Source: Klebsiella sp. BIGb0407 (GTDB lineage: Bacteria > Pseudomonadota > Gammaproteobacteria > Enterobacterales > Enterobacteriaceae). From it: a stretch of DNA of 64,000 nt. The notes under the pieces were generated by a model. It searched no databases and had not been told where the DNA came from. It saw nothing but the letters and a program-made list of their open reading frames with translations. Below, piece after piece: positions 19,441-29,934 of the stretch. The stretch's first letter is position 1. Every line of letters starts with the position of its first letter. Position numbers and translations under genes: made by a program. Location of the stretch: the NCBI RefSeq assembly GCF_024807845.1, contig NZ_JANUEQ010000011.1:1-64000 (forward strand). The letters run 5' to 3'.

Positions 19441-19455
19441 GCACCAGTATAGTGC
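19441..19455. promoter_or_regulatory. NtrC binding site, promoter-proximal
   Basis: GCACCAGTATAGTGC, a near-palindrome fitting GCAC-N7-GTGC. Its centre is about -107 from the predicted glnAp2 start, where E. coli has a strong site at -108. A weaker relative (GTGC-N8-GCAC) lies at 19410-19425. Confidence 0.88.
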
Positions 19456-19472
19456 TTTATCATGATACACAA

Positions 19473-19487
19473 GCACTATATTGGTGC
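19473..19487. promoter_or_regulatory. NtrC binding site, promoter-distal
   Basis: GCACTATATTGGTGC fits the NtrC consensus. Its centre is 32 bases, about three helical turns, from the proximal box and about -139 from the promoter start, matching the -140 site of E. coli. Confidence 0.92.
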
Positions 19488-19638
19488 AATTTACGTTATG
19501 GTTCCTTTGTGAGCTCCGTGAAAACGATCACAAACCCTTACTTCTTATATTGTTTGTAAAGGTTCTTTATGATCCTGTTCTGTACTTCGATTAATACGTG
19601 TACAATAACGCGCTATTTCTAATGCCTGAGGCAAATCT

Positions 19639-21462
19639 GTGATCGAAAATCTGCGTAACATCGCCATCATCGCGCACGTGGACCATGGTAAAACTACCTT
19701 GGTTGACAAGCTGTTACAACAATCTGGTACCTTCAGTGACCGTGCTGAAGCTACTGAACGTGTGATGGACTCCAATGACCTGGAGAAAGAGCGTGGAATT
19801 ACCATCCTCGCTAAAAACACCGCTATCAACTGGAATAACTACCGTATCAACATCGTTGATACCCCAGGACACGCCGATTTCGGTGGCGAAGTTGAACGCG
19901 TAATGTCAATGGTTGACTCCGTATTGCTGGTTGTTGATGCAATGGACGGACCTATGCCACAAACGCGCTTTGTAACTAAAAAAGCGTTTGACCATGGCTT
20001 GAAACCAATTGTTGTTATCAACAAAGTTGACCGTCCTGGTGCGCGTCCTGACTGGGTTGTTGACCAAGTATTTGACCTGTTCGTTAACCTTGATGCAACC
20101 GACGAACAGCTTGATTTCCCTATTATTTATGCGTCAGCATTGATGGGTATTGCCGGTAATGATCACAGCGAAATGGCTGCTGACATGACCCCGCTGTACC
20201 AAGCGATTGTTGACCATGTTCCAGCTCCAAATGTTGATGTTGATGGTCCGTTCCAGATGCAGATCTCTCAGCTGGATTACAACAACTATGTTGGTGTTAT
20301 CGGGATTGGTCGTATCAAACGCGGTAAGGTTAAACCAAACCAGCAAATCACTATCATCGATACCGAAGGGAAAACCCGTAACGGTAAAGTAGGTAAAGTG
20401 CTGGGTCACCTTGGTCTTGAGCGTATTGAGACAACTGAAGCTGAAGCGGGCGATATCATCGCTATCACCGGTCTGGGCGAACTGAATATCTCTGATACTC
20501 TGTGCGACACTCAGAATGTTGAAGCGCTGAAGCCTCTGTCGGTTGATGAACCAACAGTAAGCATGTTCTTCAACGTCAACACCTCACCGTTCTGTGGTAA
20601 AGAGGGTAAATATGTTACCTCTCGTCAAATCCTCGAGCGTCTGAACAAAGAGCTGGTACATAACGTTGCTCTGCGTGTTGAAGAAACTGAAGATGCTGAT
20701 GCATTCCGTGTTTCTGGTCGTGGTGAGTTACACCTGTCTGTTCTTATCGAAAACATGCGTCGTGAAGGCTTCGAGCTGGCAGTATCTCGCCCGAAAGTTA
20801 TCAACCGTATGATCGATGGCCGTATGCAAGAGCCGTTTGAAAACGTCACTCTGGATATCGAAGAACAGCACCAGGGTTCTATCATGCAAGCCATGGGTGA
20901 GCGTAAAGGCGACGTTAAGGACATGATCCCTGACGGTAAAGGTCGTATTCGTCTTGACTACCTGATCCCTGCACGTGGTCTGATTGGTTTCCGTACTGAG
21001 TTCATGACTATGACCTCTGGTACTGGCCTGCTGTACTCCACTTTCAGCCACTACGATGATGTTCGTACGGGTGAAATTGGCCAGCGTCAGAACGGCGTAC
21101 TGATCTCTAATGGTCAGGGCAAAGCTGTTGCGTTCGCACTGTTCAGCCTGCAGGATCGCGGTAAGTTATTCCTCGGTCACGGTGCAGAAGTTTACGAAGG
21201 CCAAATTATCGGTATTCATAGCCGCTCTAATGACCTGACTGTAAACTGCCTGACTGGTAAGAAACTGACCAACATGCGTGCATCAGGTACTGATGAAGCA
21301 ACTACCCTGGTTCCGGCTATCAAAATGTCTCTGGAACAAGCGCTTGAGTTCATCGATGACGACGAATTAGTAGAAGTTACACCAATTTCTATCCGTATTC
21401 GTAAACGTCACCTGACTGAAAACGATCGTAAACGCGCTTCGCGCGGCGGCAAAGACGCATAA
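19639..21462 (+). CDS. typA: Ribosome-associated GTPase TypA (BipA)
   Basis: A translation-factor-like GTPase involved in 50S assembly and stress or cold adaptation. At 607 residues it equals E. coli BipA. The G-domain shows AHVDHGKTT, the switch I end [13 protein letters not shown] and NKVD; elongation-factor-like domains follow, and a basic tail ([19 protein letters not shown]). The start is GTG, as in E. coli. It diverges from glnA with the NtrC boxes between. Confidence 0.98.
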   Translation: MIENLRNIAIIAHVDHGKTTLVDKLLQQSGTFSDRAEATERVMDSNDLEKERGITILAKNTAINWNNYRINIVDTPGHADFGGEVERVMSMVDSVLLVVDAMDGPMPQTRFVTKKAFDHGLKPIVVINKVDRPGARPDWVVDQVFDLFVNLDATDEQLDFPIIYASALMGIAGNDHSEMAADMTPLYQAIVDHVPAPNVDVDGPFQMQISQLDYNNYVGVIGIGRIKRGKVKPNQQITIIDTEGKTRNGKVGKVLGHLGLERIETTEAEAGDIIAITGLGELNISDTLCDTQNVEALKPLSVDEPTVSMFFNVNTSPFCGKEGKYVTSRQILERLNKELVHNVALRVEETEDADAFRVSGRGELHLSVLIENMRREGFELAVSRPKVINRMIDGRMQEPFENVTLDIEEQHQGSIMQAMGERKGDVKDMIPDGKGRIRLDYLIPARGLIGFRTEFMTMTSGTGLLYSTFSHYDDVRTGEIGQRQNGVLISNGQGKAVAFALFSLQDRGKLFLGHGAEVYEGQIIGIHSRSNDLTVNCLTGKKLTNMRASGTDEATTLVPAIKMSLEQALEFIDDDELVEVTPISIRIRKRHLTENDRKRASRGGKDA

Positions 21463-21492
21463 TTCGTCTTAGCTGATATAAGCAGTCATCAA

Positions 21493-21529
21493 AGCCTGAG
21501 TTCGGTATTTAACCGGACTCAGGCTTTTT
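21493..21529 (+). terminator. typA terminator
   Basis: AGCCTGAGTTCGG and CCGGACTCAGGCT pair (one G-T wobble) around a TATTTAA loop, followed by five T, about 30 bases after the stop. Confidence 0.88.
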
Positions 21530-21540
21530 AATTTCCAGCG

Positions 21541-21570
21541 TTCAGTGCACCAAAAACTCGCTGTCCAGGC
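21541..21570 (+). mobile_element. IS-end-like inverted repeat, left
   Basis: CAGTGCACCAAAAACTCG then CTGTCC resembles the CACCCCAAAAAGTTGGACA type of IS3-family end and is inverted relative to the clearer end at 22174-22264. Together they bracket the lipoprotein gene. The match is imperfect and could be chance. Confidence 0.35.
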
Positions 21571-21687
21571 CGTTACCTTTTCTCGACATATTCTGTGACA
21601 TTCCTTTTTCTTTACTGAATTTTCTTTCCTGCAAATCAGCCTACACTGGGACCGAGATGGGATCTGAGTGCTAATGGAGAGGGAAAT

Positions 21688-22119
21688 ATGTTGAATATAA
21701 GAATGGATTCAAGAACGTTGATGTTTAAATTTTGGTTAACTGTAACAGTTACACTAAGTTTATTAAGTTGCGGAACCTATAGTAAAAAAAATAGTTATCT
21801 GGAGTATATATCAGGTGGCGAATCTTTCGTTCTGAAGAAAGAATGTGTAATCCAGGTGAGTTTACCTGAGGATGGATACGCTAAACTAGATGGAGATTAC
21901 ATAGGTATATTTGTGAAAATAAAAAATAATGCCATGTGCTCTGGAAAATTTAATGATTTCTTCCGTAACCATATAGGTAATGATCTTTATTTCAAATTTG
22001 GCGGTAAATACATGATGAAACAGTCAAGAATTGTTTCTGAGATGAAAACTGAAGTTGGATTTTATCAGGGTATTTTCAATAAAAATTACGTCGGGGATAT
22101 ATTAAAAGCATACAATTAA
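21688..22119 (+). CDS. Hypothetical lipoprotein
   Basis: A 143-residue protein I do not recognise. A signal with a hydrophobic core (FWLTVTVTLSLL) ends in the lipobox LLSC, so Cys28 would be lipidated. The mature part is mixed beta-like (GESFVLKKECVIQVSL, DGDYIGIFVKI) with two further cysteines. Lysine-rich and AT-rich codons differ from typA and yihX. A strong GGAGAGG precedes the ATG. It lies between IS-end remnants where E. coli has other genes, so it is probably acquired. No partner gene is adjacent. Confidence 0.75.
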   Translation: MLNIRMDSRTLMFKFWLTVTVTLSLLSCGTYSKKNSYLEYISGGESFVLKKECVIQVSLPEDGYAKLDGDYIGIFVKIKNNAMCSGKFNDFFRNHIGNDLYFKFGGKYMMKQSRIVSEMKTEVGFYQGIFNKNYVGDILKAYN

Positions 22120-22173
22120 AGTATTGCTCTGAGTTAGTCAGATCTCGTCTCAATGTGTTAAAGAATGATCCAC

Positions 22174-22264
22174 TCACGATTTCCTTATCTCTGGTGCCCA
22201 GTTTTTCGTCACCTCTCAAAACTCCTTATCCAGTCCAGTGTCCAACTTTTGGGGAGCACCTCAT
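22174..22264 (-). mobile_element. IS3-family end with orfA fragment
   Basis: Read on the minus strand, the stretch starts TGAGGTGCTCCCCAAAAG and TTGGACACTGG, the typical inverted repeat of IS3-family elements, followed by AAGGAGTTTTGAGAGGTG and a start GTGACGAAAAAC. The first codons (MTKN, then APEIRKS and a stop) resemble the start of IS3-type OrfA (MTKNTRFSPEVRQ). The rest of the transposase is gone. Confidence 0.65.
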
Positions 22265-22404
22265 TATCCGCGAGGCTTTTTTTGCCTTTTTTTTGTAAAA
22301 TGCTAACGTGTAAGCTGCTATTTGCGTCATTGTTAGCATTGTTCCACTGAGCCTTAACACCCTGGTTGCACTAGTGATTCACCCTGACGGAAAAGGAGAC
22401 ACTC

Positions 22405-22998
22405 ATGCTGTATATCTTTGATTTAGGTAATGTTATCGTTGATATCGATTTTAACCGGGTACTGGGTGTCTGGAGCGATTACAGCCGCGTGCCTCTGGCA
22501 AATCTACAGAGCAAATTCACCATTGGTGAAGCATTCCATCTGCATGAGCGGGGGCATATAAGTGACGAACAATTTGCCCAAAGAATAGGTCACGATCTGG
22601 GTATGGCCTTGAGCTATGAGCAATTTACCGCGGGCTGGCAGGCGATATTCGTTGGTTTACGCAAAGATACGATTGCAGTCATGCAGGCTTTGCGCGAGCA
22701 GGGGCATCGGGTTGTCGTCTTATCAAACACCAACCAGCTTCATTGCGAATTCTGGCCGGATGAATATCCGGAAGTTGAGCAAGTCGCCGATAAAATCTAT
22801 CTTTCCCAGCAAATGGGGATGAGAAAACCGGATGCTGAAATTTATCTGAAAGTACTCGAAGAAGAGGGCTTTAGTGCCGATAACGCAGTCTTCTTCGACG
22901 ATAATGAAGACAATATCAATAGTGCCCGGCAACTCGGTATTACGGCAATATTGGTGACCGGGAAACAGACAATTCCTGACTGGTTTGCACGAAGCTGA
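22405..22998 (+). CDS. yihX: HAD phosphatase YihX (glucose-1-phosphatase)
   Basis: A cytoplasmic haloacid-dehalogenase-like phosphatase; the E. coli enzyme hydrolyses alpha-glucose-1-phosphate. Motif I is [11 protein letters not shown] (nucleophile and acid Asp), motif II LSNTN, motif III KPD and motif [10 protein letters not shown]. Length 197 is close to E. coli (199). AAGGAG precedes the ATG. Its TGA overlaps the yihY ATG by one base, so the two are coupled. Confidence 0.95.
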   Translation: MLYIFDLGNVIVDIDFNRVLGVWSDYSRVPLANLQSKFTIGEAFHLHERGHISDEQFAQRIGHDLGMALSYEQFTAGWQAIFVGLRKDTIAVMQALREQGHRVVVLSNTNQLHCEFWPDEYPEVEQVADKIYLSQQMGMRKPDAEIYLKVLEEEGFSADNAVFFDDNEDNINSARQLGITAILVTGKQTIPDWFARS

Positions 22999-23867
22999 TG
23001 CTGAAGAGCACAGAAAATAAGGCAGGGCGTCATATCAAGCCGGTAATAGCTTGGGGCAAACTGCTTTATCGGCGTATTGACCAGGATAATATGATGACGA
23101 TGGCAGGAAATCTTGCCTACGTCTCATTGCTTTCCCTGGTGCCGCTGGTGGCGGTTATTTTCGCCTTATTTGCCGTCTTTCCCGTCTTCGCTGATATCAG
23201 CGTCCAGCTACGCCAGTTTGTTTTCACCAATTTTATGCCCGCAACCGGCGATGTGATTGAACATTACATCGACCAGTTTATTGCTAATGCTAATCGCATG
23301 ACCGCAGTGGGTGCTGCCGGGCTGGTAGTGACTTCACTGTTATTGATGTACGCCATCGACAGCGCCCTGAATACTATCTGGCGCAGCACGCGTGCCCGTC
23401 CGCCGCTTTACTCATTTGCACTGTACTGGATGATCCTGACTCTCGGGCCTTTGCTCGTCGGAACCAGCGTCGTGATAAGCTCTTATTTGCTGTCGCAACG
23501 CTGGGCCTCAGAGATCAATAGCCTGATGGATGATGTGTTACGCATCTTCCCACTGTTACTTTCCTGGTTATCATTCTGGCTGCTGTATAGCCTGGTGCCG
23601 ACGGTACGCGTACCGGTGAAAGATGCGGTTATCGGCGCCATGATTGCGGCGGCATTATTTGAACTCGGTAAGAAAGTTTTCACCCTTTATATCCAGATGT
23701 TCCCTTCTTACCAGCTGGTTTACGGCGTTCTGGCAGTGATCCCATTGTTGTTTATTTGGGTGTACTGGACCTGGTGTATTGTCTTGCTGGGGGCTGAAAT
23801 TACCGTTACCTTCAATGAGTATCGTCAGCTAAAACAGTCCACTGAACAAACAAAATCGGAAGAGTGA
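22998..23867 (+). CDS. yihY: YihY family inner-membrane protein
   Basis: A polytopic membrane protein of 289 residues, once called RNase BN, now considered of unknown function (virulence factor BrkB family). About six hydrophobic segments are visible, for instance [37 protein letters not shown], and [19 protein letters not shown]. The [12 protein letters not shown] start and [10 protein letters not shown] end are family hallmarks. Start overlaps yihX, and its stop overlaps the dtd ATG. Confidence 0.94.
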   Translation: MLKSTENKAGRHIKPVIAWGKLLYRRIDQDNMMTMAGNLAYVSLLSLVPLVAVIFALFAVFPVFADISVQLRQFVFTNFMPATGDVIEHYIDQFIANANRMTAVGAAGLVVTSLLLMYAIDSALNTIWRSTRARPPLYSFALYWMILTLGPLLVGTSVVISSYLLSQRWASEINSLMDDVLRIFPLLLSWLSFWLLYSLVPTVRVPVKDAVIGAMIAAALFELGKKVFTLYIQMFPSYQLVYGVLAVIPLLFIWVYWTWCIVLLGAEITVTFNEYRQLKQSTEQTKSEE

Positions 23868-24304
23868 TGATTGCATTAATTCAGCGAGTAACCCAGGCCC
23901 GTGTCAAAGTGGCGGGTGAAATCACCGGTGAAATAGGCCCCGGATTACTGGTCTTGTTAGGAGTAGAAAAAGAAGATAACCAGCAAAAAGCCGATCGTTT
24001 ATGTCAGCGCGTGCTGGGTTATCGTGTTTTTAGCGACGACAAGGGCAAGATGAATCTGAGCGTTCAGCAAGCCGGTGGTAGTGTGCTGGTGGTCTCTCAG
24101 TTTACCCTCGCTGCGGACACGGATAGCGGTATGCGTCCCGGATTTTCCGGTGGTGCAGCCCCGGAACAGGCAAAGGCGCTGTATGAGTATTTTATTGAGA
24201 AATGTCAGCAACAAGGTATAGCAACCCAGACTGGGCGTTTCGCTGCTGATATGGAAGTCTCACTAATCAATGACGGGCCGGTGACTTTCTGGCTCCAGGT
24301 ATAA
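23867..24304 (+). CDS. dtd: D-aminoacyl-tRNA deacylase
   Basis: Hydrolyses D-aminoacyl-tRNAs (and Gly-tRNA-Ala), protecting translation. The two signature motifs are visible, SQFTLAAD near residue 77 and the [12 protein letters not shown]-terminus. Length 145 equals E. coli Dtd. The ATG overlaps the yihY TGA; a GTG three bases upstream is also in frame but unlikely. Confidence 0.97.
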   Translation: MIALIQRVTQARVKVAGEITGEIGPGLLVLLGVEKEDNQQKADRLCQRVLGYRVFSDDKGKMNLSVQQAGGSVLVVSQFTLAADTDSGMRPGFSGGAAPEQAKALYEYFIEKCQQQGIATQTGRFAADMEVSLINDGPVTFWLQV

Positions 24305-24346
24305 ACGGTGCAATCACTATTGGTGCACTAAATAAGAGAGCTAGAT

Positions 24347-25288
24347 ATGTATCATCTTCGTGTACCTGAAACACCGGAAGAACTCGAACATTACTATCAT
24401 TTTCGCTGGCAGATGCTGCGTAAACCATTACATCAGCCTCAAGGGTCCGAGCGGGATGCCTGGGATGCGATGGCGCATCATCAAATGGTTGTGGATGAAC
24501 AGGGCAATATCGTTGCGGTAGGGCGGTTATACATTAATGCTGATGATGAAGCGGCTATTCGATTTATGGCCGTAGACCCTTCGGTACAGGCGAAAGGCTT
24601 AGGTACCTTGATGGCGATGACCCTCGAGTCGGTCGCCCGCCAGGAAGGCGTACAGCGCGTTACCTGTAGTGCTCGTGAAGATGCGGTTGAATTCTTTGCC
24701 AAGCTCGGGTTTGTTAATCAGGGCGAAATAACCGCCCCACAAACCACTCCTATTCGCCATTTTATGATGATCAAGCCGATTGCTTCGCTGGATGATATTT
24801 TACATCGTCCGGACTGGTGCGGTCAGTTGCAGCAAGCCTGGTATCAGCATATTCCCCTCAGTGAAAAAATGGGTGTGCGTATTCAGCAGTATACCGGCCA
24901 GAAATTTATTACCACCATGCCGGAAACCGGTAACCAGAACCCACACCATACGCTATTTGCCGGAAGTCTGTTTTCTCTGGCAACGCTTACCGGATGGGGG
25001 CTGATTTGGCTGATGCTACGTGAGCGTCATTTAGGTGGCACCATTATTCTGGTTGATGCACATATTCGTTATAGCAGCCCGATTACCGGTAAACCTTTAG
25101 CAAGCGCGGATTTAGGCTCGTTGAGTGGTGATTTAGACCGACTTGCCCGCGGACGTAAGGCGCGGGTGACTCTGCAAGTGAATCTCTATGGCGATGATAT
25201 TCCAGGTGCGGTGTTTGAAGGCGTCTATATGGTACTGCCGGCAAAACCTTTTGGCCCCCTGGAAGAAGGGGGCAACGAAGAGGAGTAG
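24347..25288 (+). CDS. fabY: FabY/YiiD: GNAT plus hotdog thioesterase domain protein
   Basis: A two-domain protein of 313 residues, very close to E. coli YiiD (329). Residues 1-145 are a GNAT acetyltransferase (VGRLYINAD, the acetyl-CoA loop AKGLGTLM); residues about 155-313 are a hotdog thioesterase-like domain ([20 protein letters not shown]). Pseudomonas proteins named FabY act as ketoacyl synthases and are unrelated; the E. coli name follows complementation work on fatty-acid initiation. The E. coli start lies further upstream, but here the ATG at 24347 follows an AAGAGAG. Stop lies three bases from convergent yicH. Confidence 0.9.
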   Translation: MYHLRVPETPEELEHYYHFRWQMLRKPLHQPQGSERDAWDAMAHHQMVVDEQGNIVAVGRLYINADDEAAIRFMAVDPSVQAKGLGTLMAMTLESVARQEGVQRVTCSAREDAVEFFAKLGFVNQGEITAPQTTPIRHFMMIKPIASLDDILHRPDWCGQLQQAWYQHIPLSEKMGVRIQQYTGQKFITTMPETGNQNPHHTLFAGSLFSLATLTGWGLIWLMLRERHLGGTIILVDAHIRYSSPITGKPLASADLGSLSGDLDRLARGRKARVTLQVNLYGDDIPGAVFEGVYMVLPAKPFGPLEEGGNEEE

Positions 25289-25291
25289 CGA

Positions 25292-26974
25292 TCAGGGAAG
25301 GGCGACTACGCCCTGTCTCATGGTTTGCTGGATTTGCTGACCCTGAGCATCGGTCACTCTCAGGGTGGCATTGACCGTTGGTCGCAGCGGTGTATCCGCT
25401 GCCAGCTGCCCGCTAGCCAAAAGGTTTAAGTTCCCTTCACCATTGAGCGGCAGAGCTGGCCATCCCCAGTCTCTGAGTGTATTCACCGGAACGCTCTGAC
25501 CTTTTAACTCCACAGTTGTGACTCTCTGCGGTGTCTGAGTAATACTGGCGGTCGCTTCGAGTATGCCTTTTTCTCTGAAACCACTTAACTCACTGAGGGT
25601 TATTTGTTGTGGACTGGCGTTCAGAGTAAGAGACGGACGGCGTATATCGACACGATTAAAGGTGGCATTGGCGGCATTCATTGACACCTTCCCGTTCCAT
25701 AATCCCCATTGATGATTATGAGCAATTAACAAATTGGTTGCCGAGGCATCCAGAGCGGTAAGCTGGAAAGGCCACTCAGGATTAATATCGATGATAAGAC
25801 TGCGGTTAGCTGACAGTTTTTTTATTGTCATATCAGCCAGCCATTCAGGTGATGATTGTATCCACAGTGCTTTCCAGTTCGCAGGAAGGGTATATTCCAG
25901 ACCCGCAAACACCATCTCATCGATTACCGCGCTATTACCATCACGAAGCCATTGTCCGTTAGCACGCACCATGCCGCCTTCCCAGCGTGAACTAAACTGG
26001 CGCAATAATAAGCCTTGCGGGTTGAGATCGGCATTGATAATAGGATCCTGCAGATGAACTGAATTCCAGATAAATTCGCGGGCGTTCGCTGAAAGTGTTC
26101 CTTCCTTGCTGTTCCAGTCACCTTTGGTGAGAGTTGTTCCTCGTAAACTCAGATCTAAATCGCTGATTGCCCATTCCGGGCCTTCAAGGCGGGCACCAAT
26201 CACGTCGAGGCGCTCAATATTGACCGAGGCAGCTTCACTGAGAGGTGCCAGAAAATCAGCAAGTGACTGGTCGGTCTGCAAGCGAATATCATTTAAACGT
26301 AAATTACCAATAGCCCAGGCACCGTCATTACTACGACGAATATTGCCGGTTAACGAACCCCGTGCAATATCAGCGCCTATGGTCGAAAGGACTAAATTGC
26401 CATTATCAACAGAGCCCTGCAACAGCACATTATTTGCAGTGATACCTTTCAGCGTCATGATGTCGGCACTGACTTCAATATTGGCTTTATTTCCCAGAGG
26501 ATTATTTGCATCAGGCTGCCAGGGAATAATACCGCCATTCGCCCTCGTGAGCGTTACAGGCCATATAGCGTTATTATCTTCAATATTCATATCCTGGAGC
26601 CGCAGGCGAGCCGCCTTTAATGGCAGGAGCGGAGTACTATCCTGAAGCGTCAGTGACCCTTGCTGCAATAAAACTGAATCAACATCCAGCGGGTTAGTAA
26701 ATTGCCGGGTACTGAGGCCGATATCGAGTTTTTTAGCGACAATCGATGCTGGCTGGTTCGTATTCCCCAGGGTGATATCGTTAAATACCAAATGGTCTGG
26801 CGCCGACCAGCTATGTTCCATTTTACTGAACTCTACCCGGTAGTCAGTATTATTGCTGACCCACTGACTGAGCTGTCTGGCACCCCATTGGGTTTGTAGC
26901 AGGATATAGAAGGCAATCAACACAAGAACAACGATGCCTGACACAATAGCTATCAGTCTTCCGAGCAATTTCAT
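25292..26974 (-). CDS. yicH: AsmA family protein YicH
   Basis: A large inner-membrane-anchored periplasmic protein of the AsmA group, thought to act in envelope lipid homeostasis. One N-terminal membrane segment (RLIAIVSGIVVLVLIAFYILL) is followed by a long beta-rich periplasmic body. It matches E. coli YicH (569) over most of its length, for example ADIARGSLTGNI, LRQFSSRWEGGMVR and EKGILEATASITQTPQR. The ATG at 26974 aligns with the family start. The C-terminus is about nine residues shorter than E. coli, ending close to the fabY stop. Confidence 0.94.
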   Translation of the reverse strand: MKLLGRLIAIVSGIVVLVLIAFYILLQTQWGARQLSQWVSNNTDYRVEFSKMEHSWSAPDHLVFNDITLGNTNQPASIVAKKLDIGLSTRQFTNPLDVDSVLLQQGSLTLQDSTPLLPLKAARLRLQDMNIEDNNAIWPVTLTRANGGIIPWQPDANNPLGNKANIEVSADIMTLKGITANNVLLQGSVDNGNLVLSTIGADIARGSLTGNIRRSNDGAWAIGNLRLNDIRLQTDQSLADFLAPLSEAASVNIERLDVIGARLEGPEWAISDLDLSLRGTTLTKGDWNSKEGTLSANAREFIWNSVHLQDPIINADLNPQGLLLRQFSSRWEGGMVRANGQWLRDGNSAVIDEMVFAGLEYTLPANWKALWIQSSPEWLADMTIKKLSANRSLIIDINPEWPFQLTALDASATNLLIAHNHQWGLWNGKVSMNAANATFNRVDIRRPSLTLNASPQQITLSELSGFREKGILEATASITQTPQRVTTVELKGQSVPVNTLRDWGWPALPLNGEGNLNLLASGQLAADTPLRPTVNATLRVTDAQGQQIQQTMRQGVVALP

Positions 26975-27056
26975 TGTTGTACATCCCCGATATTCCAATA
27001 AGGAATTTATGCATCATTTAGCGCAATAGCTCAAGGGCTGGATGATTAATGATAAA

Positions 27057-27089
27057 GGCGCATCACGAGTTAAAAACTAGCGATGCGCC
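27057..27089 (-). terminator. xanP terminator
   Basis: On the minus strand GGCGCATC / GATGCGCC form an eight-bp stem around a long AT-rich loop, followed by TTTATC, seven bases after the xanP stop. It separates xanP from yicH. Confidence 0.7.
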
Positions 27090-27095
27090 AGAACC

Positions 27096-28487
27096 TTAGG
27101 CTTTTTCTGGAGGGAACACCAAATTCAGGATGATAGCGGTGATGCCGCCAGCAGCAATACCAGAAGAAAGCAGGGTTTTAATCCACTCTGGTGCAAACTG
27201 TAAAATCAGGGGTTGCTGTGACACACCCAGACCCACCGCCAGAGATAAACCAATAATCATAATCGCACGACGATTCAGCGGTTCGCGGGACACAATACGG
27301 ATACCCGATGCCGCAATCGTACCAAACATCACAAGCGTGGCACCGCCAAGAACAGGTTCAGGAATATGCTGCACAAAGCCGCTGACCGCCGGGAACAGAC
27401 CCAGGGCGATAAGCATCAGCGCGACAACAAAACCGACATAGCGACTGGCAACGCCAGTAAGCTGAATAACGCCGTTGTTCTGTCCGAAACAGGAGTTAGG
27501 GAAGGTATTAAACAGTGCAGAAACGAAGGAGTTCAGGCCATTTGCCAGTACTCCACCTTTCAGACGTTTCATATACAGAGGCCCGGATACCGGTTGCTCA
27601 GAAACATCAGAGGTCGCTGTGATATCACCAATGGTTTCCAGTGAGGTCACCATAAAGACCAGCATCAGTGGAATCAACAGACCCCAGTCGATGCCTAAAC
27701 CGTAATGGAGCGGGGTTGGAATGGTGATTAAATCAGTATTGGTCGGGGCGGTGGTCTCTGGCAGCATATCCAGCGCCCAGGCCAGAATATAACCGACGGC
27801 CATGGCAATCACTAATGAGGCAACACGCAGATAAGGGTTACGCTGACGGTTCAGCAGAATAATAACGATCAGTACTGAGGCCGCGAGAAGTAAATTCTTC
27901 GGCGCACCAAAAGTATTATCAGCCAGAGCAGCGTAGCCACCGCCGGCGGAGGTCAGTCCGACCTGAATCAGTGACAGGCCGATAATCATCACCACCGTTC
28001 CTGAAACTAATGGGGTGATAATGCGGCGGGTAAGGTGTAAGAAACGCGAGATAATCATTTCAGTACAGCTGGCGAGCATCAGCGTACCAAACAGCGCTGC
28101 CATCATCCCTTCGATATCCACGCCGCCATTTTTTAACGCCATACCACCCATAATCAGAGGTGAAACAAAGTTAAAGCTGGTGCCCTGAATAGATAATAAA
28201 CCTGAGCCGACCGGTCCCCAGGCTTTTATTTGAATAATAGAGGCAACACCTGAGGCAAATAGCGACATACTGATAATGTGTTGTGTATCTGAGGCGGGTA
28301 ATCCCAGCGCCTGACAAATCAATAAAGCCGGAGTAATAACCGCAACGAACATAGCCAGTAAATGCTGGCAGGCGGCAAAAAGCGTTTGCGGTAGCGGGGG
28401 ACGGTCTTCGAGACGGTAGATAAGTTCGTCTGAGTAAGAAGGAGCAATCGGTTGCTTTTTATCTGGCTCAACAGCATTCGCGGACAT
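27096..28487 (-). CDS. xanP: Xanthine permease XanP
   Basis: A proton-coupled xanthine importer of the NCS2 (nucleobase-ascorbate) family, with about 14 membrane segments in 463 residues, the same length as E. coli XanP. The family signature near TM9 is present ([18 protein letters not shown]), with the conserved Gln and Asn. The short [15 protein letters not shown] helix carries the substrate-binding Glu. It diverges from gltS. Confidence 0.95.
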   Translation of the reverse strand: MSANAVEPDKKQPIAPSYSDELIYRLEDRPPLPQTLFAACQHLLAMFVAVITPALLICQALGLPASDTQHIISMSLFASGVASIIQIKAWGPVGSGLLSIQGTSFNFVSPLIMGGMALKNGGVDIEGMMAALFGTLMLASCTEMIISRFLHLTRRIITPLVSGTVVMIIGLSLIQVGLTSAGGGYAALADNTFGAPKNLLLAASVLIVIILLNRQRNPYLRVASLVIAMAVGYILAWALDMLPETTAPTNTDLITIPTPLHYGLGIDWGLLIPLMLVFMVTSLETIGDITATSDVSEQPVSGPLYMKRLKGGVLANGLNSFVSALFNTFPNSCFGQNNGVIQLTGVASRYVGFVVALMLIALGLFPAVSGFVQHIPEPVLGGATLVMFGTIAASGIRIVSREPLNRRAIMIIGLSLAVGLGVSQQPLILQFAPEWIKTLLSSGIAAGGITAIILNLVFPPEKA

Positions 28488-28721
28488 CGAGGGTCATCTC
28501 ATTATGGGAAAGGCGCAATTTTAACTGACCCTGGAGTAAAAGCAATCGTTTGCTACTGGTAGTTTCTGGTACTCAAAACAGATAAAGATAACTATTTTTG
28601 TCACCAGCGTATTTTTTGCAGTTAAAATACATTGCCACCAACCAATAACCTGGAAGAAAACTCTATCTTTATTGGGGATCGTGCGCGAATAAAACTGAAA
28701 TACTAAGGGGTAGCGCTAACT

Positions 28722-29924
28722 ATGTTTCATCTTGATTCCCTCTCCACTTTGGTGGCGGCCACATTGGTCTTGCTGGTGGGGCGAAAAATAGTTCACATCA
28801 CTCCTTTTCTAAAAAAATACTCGATCCCAGAGCCTGTTGTTGGTGGTTTACTGGCAACGATAGCCTTACTTTTACTGAATAAAAGTATGGGATGGGAAGT
28901 GTATTTTGATACGAGTTTGACCGACCAATTAATGCTGGTCTTTTTTGCAACGATAGGGCTCAACGCCAATATCATTGGTTTATTGAAAGGCGGTAAGGTG
29001 CTGGGTATTTTTTTATGCACAGTTGTCGGGCTGCTGGTTATGCAAAATATTATTGGCATTGGTATCGCGACATTACTGGGCCTTGATCCTTTGCTGGGGT
29101 TGCTTGCCGGGTCAATTACGCTCTCAGGCGGGCATGGTACCGGAGCCGCATGGGGTAACGTCTTCATTGAACAATACGGTTTTCATAATGCCAAGGAAGT
29201 TGCGATGGCCTGTGCAACTTTCGGTCTGGTAATAGGGGGGCTGATTGGGGGGCCGATTTCACGCTATTTGATTAAGCACTCTGCTACCCCTGATGGGGCA
29301 CCGGAAGATAGTATTGTACCCACGAATTTTGAAAAACCGGAGGCTAAACGGTTAATTACCTCCATGACATTAATTGAAACCATAGCGCTTATTGCCATCT
29401 GCCTGACCATTGGTCGTGAATTATCTCAGTGGTTGAGTGGCAGCGCTTTTGAGTTACCGACATTTGTTTGTGTGTTATTTATTGGTGTCATTCTACGTAA
29501 TCTATTGTCTCTTTTGGGTTTTTATCAGGTATTTGAACGAGCCGTTTCACTTCTCGGGAATGTCTGTTTATCACTATTTCTGGCTATGGCATTGATGAGT
29601 CTTAAATTATGGGAGATAGCATCACTTGCTCTGCCAGTATTACTCATTCTAACCGTACAGACTTTGTTCATGGCGTTATATGCTGTTTTTGTCACCTGGC
29701 GAGTGATGGGTAAAAGTTATGATGCTGCAGTATTGGTCGCCGGGCAGTGTGGATTTGGTATAGGGGCAACACCGACAGCGATTGCAAATATGCAGGCAAT
29801 TACTGAGAGGTTTGGTCCGTCTCACCTGGCTTTTCTGATAGTACCGATGGTTGGGGCATTCTTCATTGATATTATGAACGTAATTATTATTAAACTATTC
29901 TTACTATTGCCATTTTTCGGCTGA
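28722..29924 (+). CDS. gltS: Sodium/glutamate symporter GltS
   Basis: Sodium-driven glutamate importer of the ESS family. The 400-residue protein has about ten membrane segments and two re-entrant GGxG loops, seen as SGGHGTGAAWG and GQCGFGIGATPTA. The start MFHLDSLSTLVAAT aligns with E. coli. In E. coli the gene also faces xanP and converges on recG. Confidence 0.97.
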   Translation: MFHLDSLSTLVAATLVLLVGRKIVHITPFLKKYSIPEPVVGGLLATIALLLLNKSMGWEVYFDTSLTDQLMLVFFATIGLNANIIGLLKGGKVLGIFLCTVVGLLVMQNIIGIGIATLLGLDPLLGLLAGSITLSGGHGTGAAWGNVFIEQYGFHNAKEVAMACATFGLVIGGLIGGPISRYLIKHSATPDGAPEDSIVPTNFEKPEAKRLITSMTLIETIALIAICLTIGRELSQWLSGSAFELPTFVCVLFIGVILRNLLSLLGFYQVFERAVSLLGNVCLSLFLAMALMSLKLWEIASLALPVLLILTVQTLFMALYAVFVTWRVMGKSYDAAVLVAGQCGFGIGATPTAIANMQAITERFGPSHLAFLIVPMVGAFFIDIMNVIIIKLFLLLPFFG

Positions 29925-29934
29925 AAGGGGCTGT

